A stretch of 64,000 nt of DNA. Origin: Apis mellifera. Taxonomy: Eukaryota > Arthropoda > Insecta > Hymenoptera > Apidae. The notes below the pieces were generated by a model. The model searched no databases. It was not told the DNA's origin and was given only the letters and a program-made list of their open reading frames with translations. The stretch is from the NCBI RefSeq assembly GCF_003254395.2, contig NC_037638.1, positions 1,245,001 through 1,309,000 on the forward strand, read 5' to 3'. Position 1 is the stretch's first letter. The number at the start of each line of letters is the position of its first letter. Shown piece after piece: positions 1 through 11,869 of the stretch. The translations under genes and the position numbers were made by a program.

Positions 1-954
1 CATCTAATGATGCCTCGGTGCGCCTCGCCTCCCGTACAGTTTCGCTCCGTCATACACCGTCCGCTATAACGAACCGGCCGGATCCGGGCAAAAACGGCCT
101 CGCCGTCCCTAACGCGAATTTAAATCGCGACGCCCGTTTCCTTCCAACAATACACCGATAAATCCCCGTTTTCCCGCGAAACACTGTCGATGAAACCATC
201 CGTTGCGAAAACTCGAACCGGACCGGGTGGTTCATTCGTTCCGATCTTCTCGATTTCCCTGCGATTTAACGAAACGAAAAGTTTCGCCGAGGAGATGAAC
301 GACACTCGAGTTGGGAGGGCGACAAGAGCGGTGGATTTCTAAATGTTTCGTTTGGGGGCGTTGTGAGCGGAGCTTAAAGAACGGTGGAGAGGGAGTTAGA
401 ACACCGGGACGCCGGACACGCGACTCGAATACGAAAGGCAGGGCGGCAGCGTGAGAGTCCCATGCGTCCCACCGACTGCGCATCCTCCCGGATTCCTTCT
501 AATTGGGCGCGTACGCGTATCCATTCCGCTCGTCGGATAGGCCTCGTCCCGACACTTCTTGCCGCTATGCGCTCTCTCTTTTCCCTCAACCGGGCTCCCA
601 CGTCTCCTTTCTCGTCCCTTTTTCCTCCCTTTTCCCCCAATCGATCTATTGTATAAATCGTTCTAGTCGAAACTGATTTCGATTATAATTTTTCGCGTTA
701 TTAATCGACTCGCTCGGATTTCTATTAATCGTTCAATTGTCGAAAAGTTGGAACGCGAGATGTCGCTCGATTCGAACGAAATATCGTCGCGTGGAAACGT
801 GAAGGTGATTCCACTGCGAAGAGACGAGTCGGATTGTTATAGAGCGGACAAGGACAAGGAATGTTTAGACTTTTTCTAGACGCTTTCAACCAGTCTTTAT
901 TTACTTTTACAGTTCGAGCGTTCGCGGATATAATCAGATCTTTCGTAAACTCGT
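1..954. other. Single-copy DNA, CpG-rich then AT-shifted; no gene seen
   Basis: The first 650 bases are CpG-rich and contain no simple repeat. Short open frames exist on both strands, but none has a recognisable domain or a convincing splice frame. From about 660 the sequence drifts to AT-rich and runs into the tandem array that follows. It could be flanking or intronic DNA of a gene outside the window. No function is assigned. Confidence 0.5.
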
Positions 955-2245
955 CGCTGAACGATAATAATTGAATTTCTCTCGATGGTTTTTTTAGGTT
1001 TTGAATCTGATTAAATGGGTGGTAATTAAGGAAAGTTCGGATCGATTTGCACCTCTACTTTGGATACAGTCAAAATTTTCTTATCAAGCTCGATTTAAAC
1101 TCGGAAATTTAAATTATAAAAGTCGATAATAATTGAATTTCTGGACGCTCTCGATGATTTTCGGTCTTCGATTAAATGATCGATGGCTGAGAAAAATTCA
1201 AATTCAATTTGTGCAATTTTTTATTTTTTTATACCTTAATTTTACCTCGAATGCAATCAATTCTTCGATAAATATTATTCAATTTAAATTCAAAAATTTA
1301 AACTATGATCGACGATCACGCGTCTCCACGAATTTTTTTCAAATATCATAAATTAAATTAGCCGATGGCTAAAAAAAATAAAATCGATTGTTAATACATT
1401 TCTTTATTCCAATTTTCATCGACATTCACGTATACAATCAAATCTTCAAACATATATTTATATATATATTGATATATATATATATATATCGATTTAAACT
1501 CAAAAATGGAATTGAATTACACGCAAAAAAAATTTAATTTCTTTCAAATATCAACAAATTAAATTATAGCTAAGAAAAGAAATCGATTTGCATCTATAAC
1601 ACTATTAATACATTTCTTTATTCCAATTTTCATCGAAATTCACGTATACAAATCTTCAAACATATATATATCGATTTAAACTCAAAAACGGAATTGAATT
1701 ACACGCAAAAAAAATTCAATTTTTTTCAAATATCATAACAAATTAAATTATTGCTAAAAGAAATCGATTTGTTAATATATTTCTTTATTCTAATTTTCAT
1801 CGAAATTCACGTATACAAATCTTCAAACATATATATATCGATTTAAATTCAAAAATGGAATTGAATTACGCTAAAGAAAATTCAATTTCTTTCAAATATC
1901 AACAAATTAAATTATACCTAAGAAAACTAAAAGAAATCAATTTGCATCTGTGACACTTAATACATTTCTTTATTCCAATTTTCATCGAAATTCACAAATC
2001 TTCAAACACATATATATCGATTTAAACTCAAAAACGGAATTGAATTACGCTCAAAAAAATTCAATTTCTTTCAAATATCAACAAATTAAATTATAGCTAA
2101 GAAAAGAAATCGATTTGCATCTATAACACTATTAATACATTTCTTTATTCCAATTTTCATGGAAATTCACGTATACAAATCTTCAAACATATATATCGAT
2201 TTAAACTCAAAAACGGAATTGAATTACGCGCGAAAAAAATTGTGA
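955..2245. repeat. Tandem array A, about 165-215 bp AT-rich unit
   Basis: The phrase TTAATACATTTCTTTATTCC, or a close variant, recurs at about 1391, 1605, 1772, 1957 and 2132. Each copy is followed by a block containing TATATATCGATTTAAACTC and GGAATTGAATTACGC. The spacings are 214, 167, 185 and 175 bases. Two more decayed units precede these, with ATAATAATTGAATTTCT at about 963 and 1124. The copies differ by small indels and by TA-repeat length, as expected for an ageing minisatellite. No coding potential. Confidence 0.9.
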
Positions 2246-2300
2246 AGCAAGATCGAGGGGGAATCGGCGAAGAAGCCGTGTAATGGGGATATTTTTTGCC

Positions 2301-2304
<4 letters not shown>

Positions 2305-2352
<48 letters not shown>
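2305..2352. repeat. (TA)n microsatellite
   Basis: About 24 uninterrupted TA dinucleotides lie just after array A. The repeat creates spurious open frames rich in Tyr-Ile on both strands. Confidence 0.97.
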
Positions 2353-2357
<5 letters not shown>

Positions 2358-3110
2358 GAAGCAGAATGGGCAGCTATGGAAAACGATTACCTTCCTCCTC
2401 TCGTATCCCGGTATATGGTATCTCGTTGGAATCTCGCGCGTCGTATCTGGCACGTGGACGCCCCTCGCAACGATCGTCTTCTCCCATGACCATTTCAGGG
2501 AATTACCTTGTTCCGCGCGTTTTCATTTTTTACCCGCCCTCATCCTCCCATCTCCCCTCCTCCTGCAGAGCAAAAAACCACCGAATCCATTCCGCGAGAG
2601 AGATAGAGAGAGAGAAAGAGAGACCATCGCCGATTCGAGGCATTCGATATTCCGATGCTCGAGCAACAACAGCGGAATAAATATCGACGGAAGGAAAATT
2701 TCGAACGAAAACTCCCCTCCACTCGCCGTTTATATTTTCCACGCGGTGAACGTCGACTGGAATCCGCGGTGGAAAACGCCAGGCGAATGGCAACCATGTA
2801 AGATCCCGATTCTAATAAAGTACACTATATACACAAAAATTTGTTATCGATCGTTTGTTAATCGCAGCTTCTTCGATAATAATTACATACTTTGTTCAAA
2901 ACAATCGCGAATAATTGTTTATTATAAACTGTTGATTGCTCCAAGTAACTTATTTTTCAACTTTCTTTTAATCGTAGCTTATGATTAAAAAATTCTCATC
3001 CCTCCAACGATCTTCTTCCAAGCGAATCGAAACACAATTATCGAAACCTCGAAAACTTTCGGCCGCTATATGTATATATTCGAACAATTTCCTTCATCTC
3101 CTCTCTCTAG
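2353..3110. other. Single-copy DNA; no gene seen
   Basis: A moderately GC-rich segment (2360-2800) contains a purine tract of GA repeats at about 2595-2623, followed by AT-rich DNA. A frame stays open on the plus strand across 2353-2988, but it is fed by the TA repeat and shows no domain. An acceptor-like TTTTTTGCTCTGCAG on the minus strand near 2571 leads into purine-rich low complexity and was not accepted as an exon. Confidence 0.45.
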
Positions 3111-3149
3111 CCCGAAGAAGAAGAAGAGGAAGAAGAAGAAGAGGAAGAC
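3111..3149. repeat. Purine (GAA/GAG)n tract
   Basis: Imperfect GAA/GAG trinucleotide run immediately upstream of the CpG-rich segment at 3150. Confidence 0.9.
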
Positions 3150-3540
3150 AGGTCGTGTGACGCGTGCGATAAGCGCGCACGGGACGTTAGAATTTACGAG
3201 CGGCCAATGCCACAAGGAATCAATCCTTGGGCGCATAGTTTAGCGCGAGATTGCACGTTCCGCTTCGAGAAAAGAAGGAGGAAGAGGATAGGGCTGTATG
3301 CGGGCCGCCATCTTGTCAGGCGTTCCTGCGCAGAAACACCCCAGGGCTGCGTTCCGACGATCACGACCACCGCCGCGAAGCGGCGCAACCCCGCTCGAAC
3401 CCCCTGCGGGTGCAAATACGCGGCCGTCCGGTTATACCGGTCCCGTAACCGTGCGCGATACGTCTTTCTCAACGTTTGCGCCACGCGCGCCTCAATTTCT
3501 CGCCCCCCCTCCCTGCTTCCGTGTCCAGCACAATTTTCGA
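3150..3540. promoter_or_regulatory. CpG-rich segment with a YY1/Pho-like site
   Basis: This segment has many CpGs and sits among AT-rich DNA. On the minus strand it holds ACAAGATGGCGGCCCGC at about 3303-3318, which resembles the AAnATGGCGGC consensus bound by YY1/Pleiohomeotic proteins. Such elements often lie near transcription starts. No splice donor, TATA box or long meaningful reading frame was found next to it, so the promoter reading is an inference. Confidence 0.3.
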
Positions 3541-4544
3541 TCGAATTTTCCAATTCGTATTATTAATATGATATTATTAATTCGTTTATGTATTATTCGT
3601 CGTTCTAAACGTGGTAATAAGAAGAAGATAATTGGGGATAATTGGAGGTACGTGCGAAAATAAATGTCACGTACGTATCGAGGCTTTGCTCGCTCGAAGC
3701 AACAGTCGAACGATGCGAGGCTGTTTATCAATTTCACGGAGTTCGTCACGTGATTTCGTTACCGTGCGTCGATATAGTCGGTTCGCAATAGAGATGCCGC
3801 GTGTTCTACCAGCGACTCGAGTTATACGTACGATATCGAGTAGAATATTTTCTCTGGAAATATAGCATCGTGTTATTATATTCTTTAATGTTTAAAAGTT
3901 GGGAATAATTCTCGTTTCGAGGATTACTTTTTTTTCTTCAATAAATATTGCAGTGAACGCAATCGCTGACGATCTTTCTCGATTCGTTGTGCACATTTTT
4001 ACGGCGGAGATGGGTTAACTCGGTAGAAAAAGGAACTTGGATAATCGAATGATCAAATCACGCGACGCGTAAACGCGTTGATTTCGAGTATATTATTCGT
4101 TATTGATGGAAAATTATTAAAGTTGTAAAGTGTACAGAGGTGGAGTAGGAGGTGAACGCCTATTTGCGAGTGGATGTATTTATACCTCGTTAAAACTCGT
4201 ATCGTATAAGCAAAGTAATGAAAAGTTGGCCCCGAGACTTTATGGAGATGAAGGTTTACAAGGATAATAGGTAGCGGCGAGTAGGCCGGCCTTCGATATA
4301 ATCGGGGGCCTCGTGTTTCTTACGAGGGGTTTATATACGATTATATTCGGGTAATTTTACGGTTTAATGATGCAACGGTTGTCCGACTCTAACTGACTCT
4401 AAGACTCCGCACGGTATATTAACTTTCCGTGATCGCGATCGTAATCTCGTTTCACGAGGATTCACGATATTTTTCTTCATTTAATTCTTCCCCTTATCTC
4501 CCGACAACCAAAGACACGCGATCCTATTTTTTTTTTCTTTTTGT
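3541..4544. other. Single-copy DNA; no gene seen
   Basis: AT-leaning single-copy sequence with an isolated E-box (TCACGTGA near 3747) and no coherent open frame. Nothing else recognisable. Confidence 0.45.
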
Positions 4545-5855
4545 CTTTCCAAAAATCAGAAATTATACATATGTTAATGTAATATCAAGGTTTCTATTTT
4601 TCGAAATTCGTGAGTATATAAGTACTCCTATCAAATATCATAAATTTACATGTATTGATATACGTTGAGTACAGGTCCCGATTTTTCGAAATTCGTGAAT
4701 ATATAAGTACTTCCAAAAATCATAAATTTACATACATTAATATAATATTACAATGAGTATATATACTTTGGTATATAAATACTTTCAAAAATCATAAATT
4801 TACATGTATTAATATAATATTACAGTTGAGCATAGATCTCGATTTTTCGAAATTCGTGAGCATATACTTCGGTATATAAAAATCAGAAATTTACATATAT
4901 TAATATAATATTACAATCGAGAATAGATCTCGATTTTTCGAAATTCGTGAGCATAAGTATTTCGGTATATAAATACTTTCAAAAATCAGAAATTTACATA
5001 TGTTAATATAATATTAAGGGCAAAGGTTTTTATTTTTCGAAATTCGTGAGTATATAAATATTTCCAAAAATCAGAAATTTACATATGTTAATATAATATT
5101 AAGGACAAAGATTTCTATTTTTCGAAATTCGTGAGTATATATACTTTAATATATAAATACTTCCAAAAATCAGAAATTTACATATATTAATATAATATTA
5201 AGGACAAAGATTTCTATTTTTCGAAATTCTTAAGTATATATACTTTGGTATATAAATACTTCCAAAAATCAGAAATTTACATATGTTAATATAATATTAC
5301 GTCAAGCACAGATTTCTATTTTTCGAAATTTGTGAATATATAAATATTTCCAAAAATCAGAAATTCGTGAATATATATACTTTGATATATAAATACTTCC
5401 AAAAATCAGAAATTTACATATATTAATATAATATTAAGATTTCTATTTTTCAAAATTCGTGAGTATATATATTTTGGTATATAAATACTTCCAAAAATCA
5501 GAAATTTACGTATATTAATATAATATTACAGTGAGTATATATACATTCGTGAGTATATATACTTTGGTATATAAATATTTCCAAAAATCATAAATTTACA
5601 TGTATTAATATAATATTACAGTTGAGCACAGATCTCGATTTTTCGAAATTCATTAGCATAAGTACTTCGGTATATAAAAATCAAAAATTTACATATATTA
5701 ATATAATATTAAGAACAAAGATTTCTATTTTTCGAAATTCGTGAGTATATAAATACTTCCAAAAATCAGAAATTTACATATGTTAATATAATATTACAAT
5801 CGAGCACAGGTTTCTATTTTTCGAAATTCGTGATCATAAGTACTTCAATACTCAT
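4545..5855. repeat. Tandem array B, about 50-100 bp AT-rich unit
   Basis: About 14 copies of a unit carry AAAAATCAGAAATTTACATA, then TTAATATAATATTA, then TATTTTTCGAAATTCGTGAG and a TATATAAATACTTCC tail. Anchor positions include about 4551, 4714, 4786, 4886, 4981, 5067, 5164, 5264, 5351, 5400, 5494, 5582, 5677 and 5761. Individual copies have lost or gained sub-blocks, which makes the spacing uneven. No coding potential. Confidence 0.92.
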
Positions 5856-6774
5856 AATTCATTTTTTCAATAACCCTTTGCAACTCGATATTTATTCTTC
5901 GAGATAAATTCCTCTAAACAAAAATCATCATCTTAATCCATATAAAATACAACAATTTTCTCTGATAATAATTTACTCGAGTGGATGAAAAGGAAGAGGA
6001 AAGGATAAGAATCGGAATTCCTACGGCATGAAAAACCGGAGGAGGCGATGATCGTTAATCACAGATGCATTTTTGCGGGTTGGCCGCGAATTTATTCGCG
6101 GATCTAGGGAACGGGAGAGCCCTTCGAGGAGGGCAATCGAGGCCACCAATAATTATGACAAACTCCGTCCCGGTTGTCCACGCGCGTCTGTCACCGCGCC
6201 ACGGTTAAACGGATTAAGCGTTTCACTTCGCTTCGTCTCTCCTTCCCTTTCTTTTCTCCCCGAGGATCGCGACCTTTGCTGCGCCCCTCTCCTCGCTGAT
6301 TCTGAAATATGACCCTTTCTTCCTTCCCCCTCCTCCTCCTCTTCTTCTCTCCTCTCTCTCCAAGCAAGATTATCTTGGATTAATCGCGAGGTTTGGGTTG
6401 ATAGAAAGTTCGAAGATACGATTCGAAGAGATTGGTTTCTTTGGCCTCGAGTCTTTTTCTCGTCAACGGAGGAATCGAAGGAATCGAGATAGGGAGAAAA
6501 GAGGAGGGTGGGGGGAGAAGCGACATTCCAAAGGCCAAATAAGATTCCGTCGAAAGGACGGAACCGCCGATTTGTCGGTTGATCCAATTAAGGGACGAAG
6601 TTCGATGCATTATGGATCGGTTGGCGAGTTGTTGACAGTTGCCGGCTCGAGGTTAATTCTTCCGAGTATTATTCTGTCCACCGACCGAGGCGGATTGAAG
6701 TTTTATCGCCAACTCTTTATTGCCGGCTAATTGAAGTCTCGCGATCGTTTCGCACGCTTCGATCTTCCAGCAGA
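5856..6774. other. Single-copy island; no gene seen
   Basis: After a short AT-rich piece, 6030-6760 is GC-balanced, CpG-containing single-copy DNA. It has pyrimidine-rich runs near 6320-6360 and purine runs near 6490-6520. Frames are open on both strands for 70-140 codons but overlap each other and carry no domain. It could be a conserved non-coding element or a first-exon region. Nothing decides between these. Confidence 0.4.
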
Positions 6775-7585
6775 TTTGATTGACGAAGAGTTTCTATCTT
6801 CTCTGTGGAGAGATTCTGTAATTGGAGTATTGCGAAAAGTCGGTATAATGATTTCGTTTGATTCCATTTTCATAGCTCGACGAAGAATTGAAAATAATTT
6901 TTGAGAAACTCGAGGCTTCGCGATCTTCGAAGAGGTTTGACGAAGGATGAAGAGTTTCTATCTTCTCTGTGTGATTCTGTAATTGAAGTATTGCGAAAAG
7001 TTAGGTATAGTGATTTCGTTTGATTCCATTTTCATAGCTCGACGAAGAATTGGAAGTATTTTTGAGAAACTTCGAAGAGATTTGACAAAGAACGAAGAGT
7101 TTCTATCTTGTCTGTGGAGTAGTTCTGTGGAGTGATTCTGTAATTAGAATATTGTGAAAAGTCGGATATAATGATTTCATTTGATTCCATTTTCATAGCT
7201 CGAGGAAGAATTGGAAGTAATTTTGTATTTTTGAGAAGCTCGAGACTTCGCGATCTTCGAGGAGATTTGACGAAGGACGAAGAATTTCTATTTTCTTTGT
7301 GTGATTCTGTAATTGGAAAAGTCGGGTATAGTGATTTCATTTGATTCCATTTTCATAGCTCGACGAAAAATTGGAAGTAATTTTGTATTTTTGAGAAGCT
7401 CGAGGCTTCGCGATCTTCGAAGAGATTTGACGAAGAATAAAAAGTTTCTATCTTCTCTATGGAGTGATTTTGTAATTGGAGTATTGCAAAAAGTCAGTAT
7501 AATGATTTCATTTGATTCTATTTTTATAGCTCGACGAAGAATTGGAAATAATTTTGTATTTTTGAGAAGCTCGAGGGATGAAGAT
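6775..7585. repeat. Tandem array C, about 145-185 bp unit
   Basis: Five copies are anchored by AGAGTTTCTATCTTCTCTG, or a variant, at about 6788, 6952, 7097, 7282 and 7442. Each continues through TGATTCTGTAATTGGAGTAT, TTCATTTGATTCCATTTTCA and TAGCTCGACGAAGAATTGGA, then TTGAGAAGCTCGAGGCTTCG. Copies differ by deletions of the last block. Similar peptides appear in the translated copies, but stops interrupt them. Confidence 0.93.
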
Positions 7586-7734
7586 CGAATTATCGATTAT
7601 ATTATTGGAGGAAATTAATTAATTAATCTTTTAAAAAAATATGAATTTAGTATCGAATTTGTGGAGACGAAGAATGGATTTCTTTTCGTTCTTTCGATCT
7701 TGGAAAAGTTTTGAATCGACATTCACGAGATGAG

Positions 7735-8755
7735 AAGACAGAATATAGAATACGGGATGGGATTTGGAGAGATCTGCACAAATGGCAAGAAAAAGGATGC
7801 AAGAAAGAGTGATATAATTACAGAAACTGGTAAAGAAATGATGCGATTTATAAAAATTACAGGGCAAAGAATGCAAAAGGATAGAATTTGAATAGAGAAT
7901 GATTTGGACAAATCTGTAGAAATTTTAAGGCGAAGGATGCAAAAGAGAATCGTATAGAATTTAATTAGAGAGTGATTTGTACAAATGTCAAAACGAAAAG
8001 TGCAAAAGGAAATCGTGCAATCATAGAACTTGGTGAAGAGTGATAAATTCCAGAATGAAGGGTGCAAAAAAAGAGTCGTGCAGTCACTGAATGCATATAA
8101 ATTGATAAGAAATGATACGATATATAAAAATTCCAAGGCAAAGGATGCAAAAGTATCAGTAAGAATCATGTAGAATTTTAGTGGAGAGTGATACGATTTG
8201 TACAAATTCCAGAACGAAGAATATAAAAAAGAATCGTGCAATCACAGAAACAAAATACACAAAAACTGGTAAGAAGTGATTTATAAAAATTCCAGGGCAA
8301 AAGATACAAAATCGAATCGTACAGAATATTTTAATAGAGAATGATATACAAATTCCAAGATGAAGCATGCAAAAGCAGGAATCATGCAATTATTAACTTA
8401 TACAGAAACTGGACTAAGAAATACGATTTATAAAAATTCCAGAGCAAAGGGTACAAAATATCATGTAAAATTTGAGAATAATACGATTTGGACAGAAATC
8501 TGTACAAGAATAAAAATGAATTGTATGAAGGAATAATTTGGTGAGGAATACAAAAAAGAGTCGTGCAATCATACACAAAAACTGGTAAGAAACCATTTAT
8601 AAAAATTCCAGAACAAAAGGTACAAAATCGAATCGTACAGAATATTTTAGTAAAGAATGATGTAAAAAATTCCAAGAGGAAGGATGCAAAAAGAGTGGTG
8701 CGATCACAGAATTTGGTGACGAGTGATAAAAAATTGCAGGGTGGAAAAAGGGGAT
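7735..8755. repeat. Tandem array D, 60-85 bp unit with a longer-period structure
   Basis: About 14 copies contain AAAATTCCAGGGCAAAGGAT followed by GCAAAAAAGAATCGTGCAAT, or diverged forms. Anchors lie at about 7784, 7860, 7927, 7990, 8050, 8131, 8209, 8293, 8355, 8439, 8545, 8607, 8670 and 8735. A block at about 8233-8370 is repeated more faithfully at 8559-8688, giving a second period near 322-326 bases. Several copies carry ACTGGTAAGAA, which matches a splice-donor consensus by chance or drift. Minus-strand frames of up to 170 codons run through the array and are repeat translations, not genes. Confidence 0.9.
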
Positions 8756-9480
8756 GACGGTCGTGCAAGGTGTTCGGTCACGACGCAGGTATATCTCGTC
8801 GTTCTCCGTATCGGACATAAATCGTCGCTGCCTCGACGCGTGGTCCCTGGAAAGGGCGGCTTTTAAAATTTATCGGTCGATAAAGATGATCGCGAGGCGA
8901 GCAGCAGCCTCTGAAACGGCATTCCGCGGCTTTATTTCGCGCCGTTGCATAAAACACGTGTAGCAGCAGGCAGGTAGCAGGAGAGCGATTCCAGGGGGAG
9001 GGGGATCTATTTACTTGGCGCGCGATCCATCACTTTTCACACCGCCAACCGGAAATGAACGGATTGTCCGCTCGCTGCTTTCACGATATTCGTCTTCCTC
9101 GGAACGAAATTTTTCTTTCGTTTCGTTTTTCCAATATGCCTCTTTTGCTATCAATTTAACGAGAAGTGTTTTCAAAAATGGGATGCGTTTCGTAAATAAT
9201 AATTGTAGACAATTTTAGATCTATTTAATTACACGAAAAGATAGCTGCATAAAGAAATAAAATTTTGGAAAAGCCGCGATTATAAAAATTCATGATATAT
9301 TTATATCTCATAATGTATGTTAAATTGCAATTTATTAAACGAATTTAAATTTAAAATTCTAAATTTATCGGGATAATGGATAAGATAACACTACCTTTCT
9401 TTCCAACCATTCAAATGTTATATTAATAAAATCAAAACTCTCGTACGGACGAAAAAAAGAGATCTCTTTCCATTCCTTTC
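8756..9480. other. Single-copy DNA with a GC-balanced island; no gene seen
   Basis: 8756-8970 is CpG-containing, ordered-looking single-copy sequence (TTTATCGGTCGATAAAG, and GCATAAAACACGTGTAG with an E-box) that could be a conserved element. 9120-9480 is AT-rich without features. Confidence 0.4.
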
Positions 9481-11240
9481 TTTCCTTCCTCTCTTCTCTC
9501 CTTACTTTTCACGTTCACGTTCGACCGATCAATTGGATCCGGGGGCCAATAACGCAGAATCACGAGCGTGACTCGTATCTAAAGCTCGATTTCTCCCGAC
9601 AACTTATCCCCGCGCTTAAGCCTCAACAGAACGGAGGAGCAATCATTTTTCTCTCGAAAAACTTCTTTCTCCTCCCTCTCGATGCAGAGACGTGGCGCTG
9701 GAAGAGCAGTAGTTGCGCGATCGTTGCGCTCCCAATAAGAACAGTCGCGCCCTCTGCGACTCATCGGCTCATGGTCGAAACAGAGACGGAGAGAAAGAGA
9801 GAGAGAGCATCGGCGCGCGCAAACGGATAAAGCGGTTGCGCCGAGCGAAACGTGGCCAGCTGCAATACGTGACGTAATTGGGAGAGGAATGAAAATCCTG
9901 ATCATCCCTCGGACGGAACCGAGAGGAATGGCATGGGCCGGTAAACGGTAATAGGTGAGATAGGGAGGCTTAATGATAGCTTCCTTAATAAGACGACCTT
10001 AGAGAGGAGAAAACGACGTTCGTGCAGACCTTCTTCTTCTTCTTCTTCTTTCCTCTCTCCAAGATAATTATTATGAAATGCTACCTACTACGGGGCTACA
10101 ATCAGACGAACGTGCTTCTGCTTATACACCCGCTTGTTTATTCTCCGTCTCTCTGTTTAACCGGAAAGGATTCGATTCCATTCTTTCTACGATTATATTG
10201 ATCGATATATATATATTTATAGAAATTTGTCGTTGGTGAGAATTAATCGACGAAACGAAACGTATATAACGAGATGGTCGATCGTTAACCTTTCCATGAT
10301 TTATGTTTCCACAGTGAAGAAATGACTAATTGTGATGTCACAGTAAGAGTAGAAGTTGGAAGAGCGGTAAGAGTGGGCTGGGAGGACGAGCGACCGTAGT
10401 GGTAGTAGTAGTTAAGTTTAATCACCCAAGAAGGAAGTGGATTGCGTTTATTAGCCGACAACAACTCTGCGCTCTATTAGGCTATTAGGGACGAGAAGGG
10501 AACAACGGCCGCGTATCCATAATGATAATGATTTCCTCCGATTCTTGCTCGCTCTTTTTTCCTTTCTTTTTTTTCTTTTCCTTTCTTCTTACCCCCGCGT
10601 TCCCGATTCTCCATTTCTCGAAAGAATTCGACGACACCGCTTCCCTTCTCACCTTCTCACTCCGAAAAGTGGAGTGCACTTACCGTCGTTTATCTCTGCC
10701 TTATATAAATTTCTTCTCCGATCCCCTTCTCCCTTCCACCATATATCTGCCGATTCTATTGTACGGATGTCGGGCGAAACGTGATTGCCTGGACTACCGG
10801 CCGGATTTTACGAGGCTGTTGCGCTGTACACAAGAAAAGACGAAATGCGGGGTTTCGCGCCGGGTGTCGTGACGAGAACGCGCAAACAGCACAAAAGGGC
10901 CTGCTTGAAGAATTTAAAATTCGCCCACGTTTTATCACCGTATTTTTCGTGCAAGCAAACCGGTCGTTAATATTATCCAATATCATTCCTCGACCAAGCT
11001 TCAACTTAAAACTTATCGATCTCTACGATCCCTCCTCCTTTCTCTACTTTCTCCCCTTGTCTCCTCTCCTCGAAGAAAATCAATCAATCTCCTCGAAAAC
11101 GAAGAAAAGGAATCGAATCAACGTCGATTCCAAAGTGGAGAACGTTGTTGCCCCCAAATAGAAAGAAAGAAAGAAAGGAAACAGAGGAAACAAGGAACGG
11201 AAACGGTAACAGAAACAGAAACAGAACGGCGACATCGGGT
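9481..11240. other. Single-copy DNA with short microsatellites; no gene seen
   Basis: Mixed composition. It includes CT-rich runs (9478-9505, 10550-10590), a TTC run near 10029-10050 and a GA run near 9786-9807. A possible minus-strand donor (GACG followed by GTAAGTGC, near 10679-10685) lies close to a TATATAAGG sequence on the same strand, but the spacing is too short for a TATA-driven first exon. No frame with a domain was seen. Confidence 0.4.
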
Positions 11241-11620
11241 TACCCCTTATCTGCCGGTTCGATCGTCGTTATAACGGCGCAAAAGGAAGCTGCGCGGTTG
11301 AACGGCTAGAAGGTAGTAAAAGTCGGTTGGGGGGGGGGAGGAGGTAACGACGCAGCCGGAGAGAGAGAGAGAGAGCTATATGGACTGGCGGGGACCGCGT
11401 AGAGGCCAATAGAGGCAGCGGGCGAGTGGCTAGGAAAAAACAGGCGGCATAATGCAACGTAATAAGGCACGCGTGCACGTGTGCGCGCGCATGCGTGTGC
11501 GCGCTCGGCTCGAGAGCCGCGAGTGTCGTTGTACGTGCGGTGTTCGCGCTTGCGAGGAAGGGGAGGGGAGAGGAGGGGAGTGGGGAGGGGAGCTCGCGCT
11601 AAATGAGGGCGAAGCTAATT
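11241..11620. promoter_or_regulatory. CpG-rich segment with G-rich and alternating tracts
   Basis: This segment contains a G run (11331-11339), a GA microsatellite at about 11359-11375, a 38-bp alternating purine-pyrimidine tract (11467-11504), a hairpin (11506-11519) and a G-rich run (11559-11590). Such density is promoter-like, but no exon boundary was found beside it. Confidence 0.25.
11467..11504. other. Alternating purine-pyrimidine tract (Z-DNA-prone)
   Basis: Every base from 11467 to 11504 alternates purine and pyrimidine, mostly GC and GT/AC steps. It is immediately followed by an inverted repeat, CGGCT-CGAG-AGCCG (11506-11519). Sequences of this kind can adopt left-handed DNA under supercoiling. 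No biological role is shown here. Confidence 0.7.
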
Positions 11621-11869
11621 AGACGGGCGAGCGATCCCCTTTTCCGTCGCACAATGCGATATAATAATTCGTCCCTCTTTAATTGGCAAACCGGAGGGGC
11701 ATAAGGGGAGGGCAAGGTATATATCGCGAGGTACGATTCCGAGAAATCGTAAAGAAAATCCCAGCATCCGCGGATAGGGAATGGGAGCGGATTTGCATGC
11801 CGATCCCGGTATAGCTTCAAGTTGTTGGTGGTGTTGGGATAATGGGAGGTGATAAAATTTTTTTTTTCT
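11621..11869. other. Single-copy DNA; no gene seen
   Basis: Short mixed-composition stretch leading into array E. Nothing recognisable. Confidence 0.4.

Noticed and set aside
2296..2988. Plus-strand frame of about 230 codons
   Set aside because: Starts inside a TA microsatellite and carries no recognisable domain.
7723..8818. Minus-strand frames up to 172 codons, hydrophobic and repeated, resembling membrane proteins
   Set aside because: They follow tandem array D and repeat with its unit. The hydrophobicity comes from AT-rich reading, and frames shift between copies.
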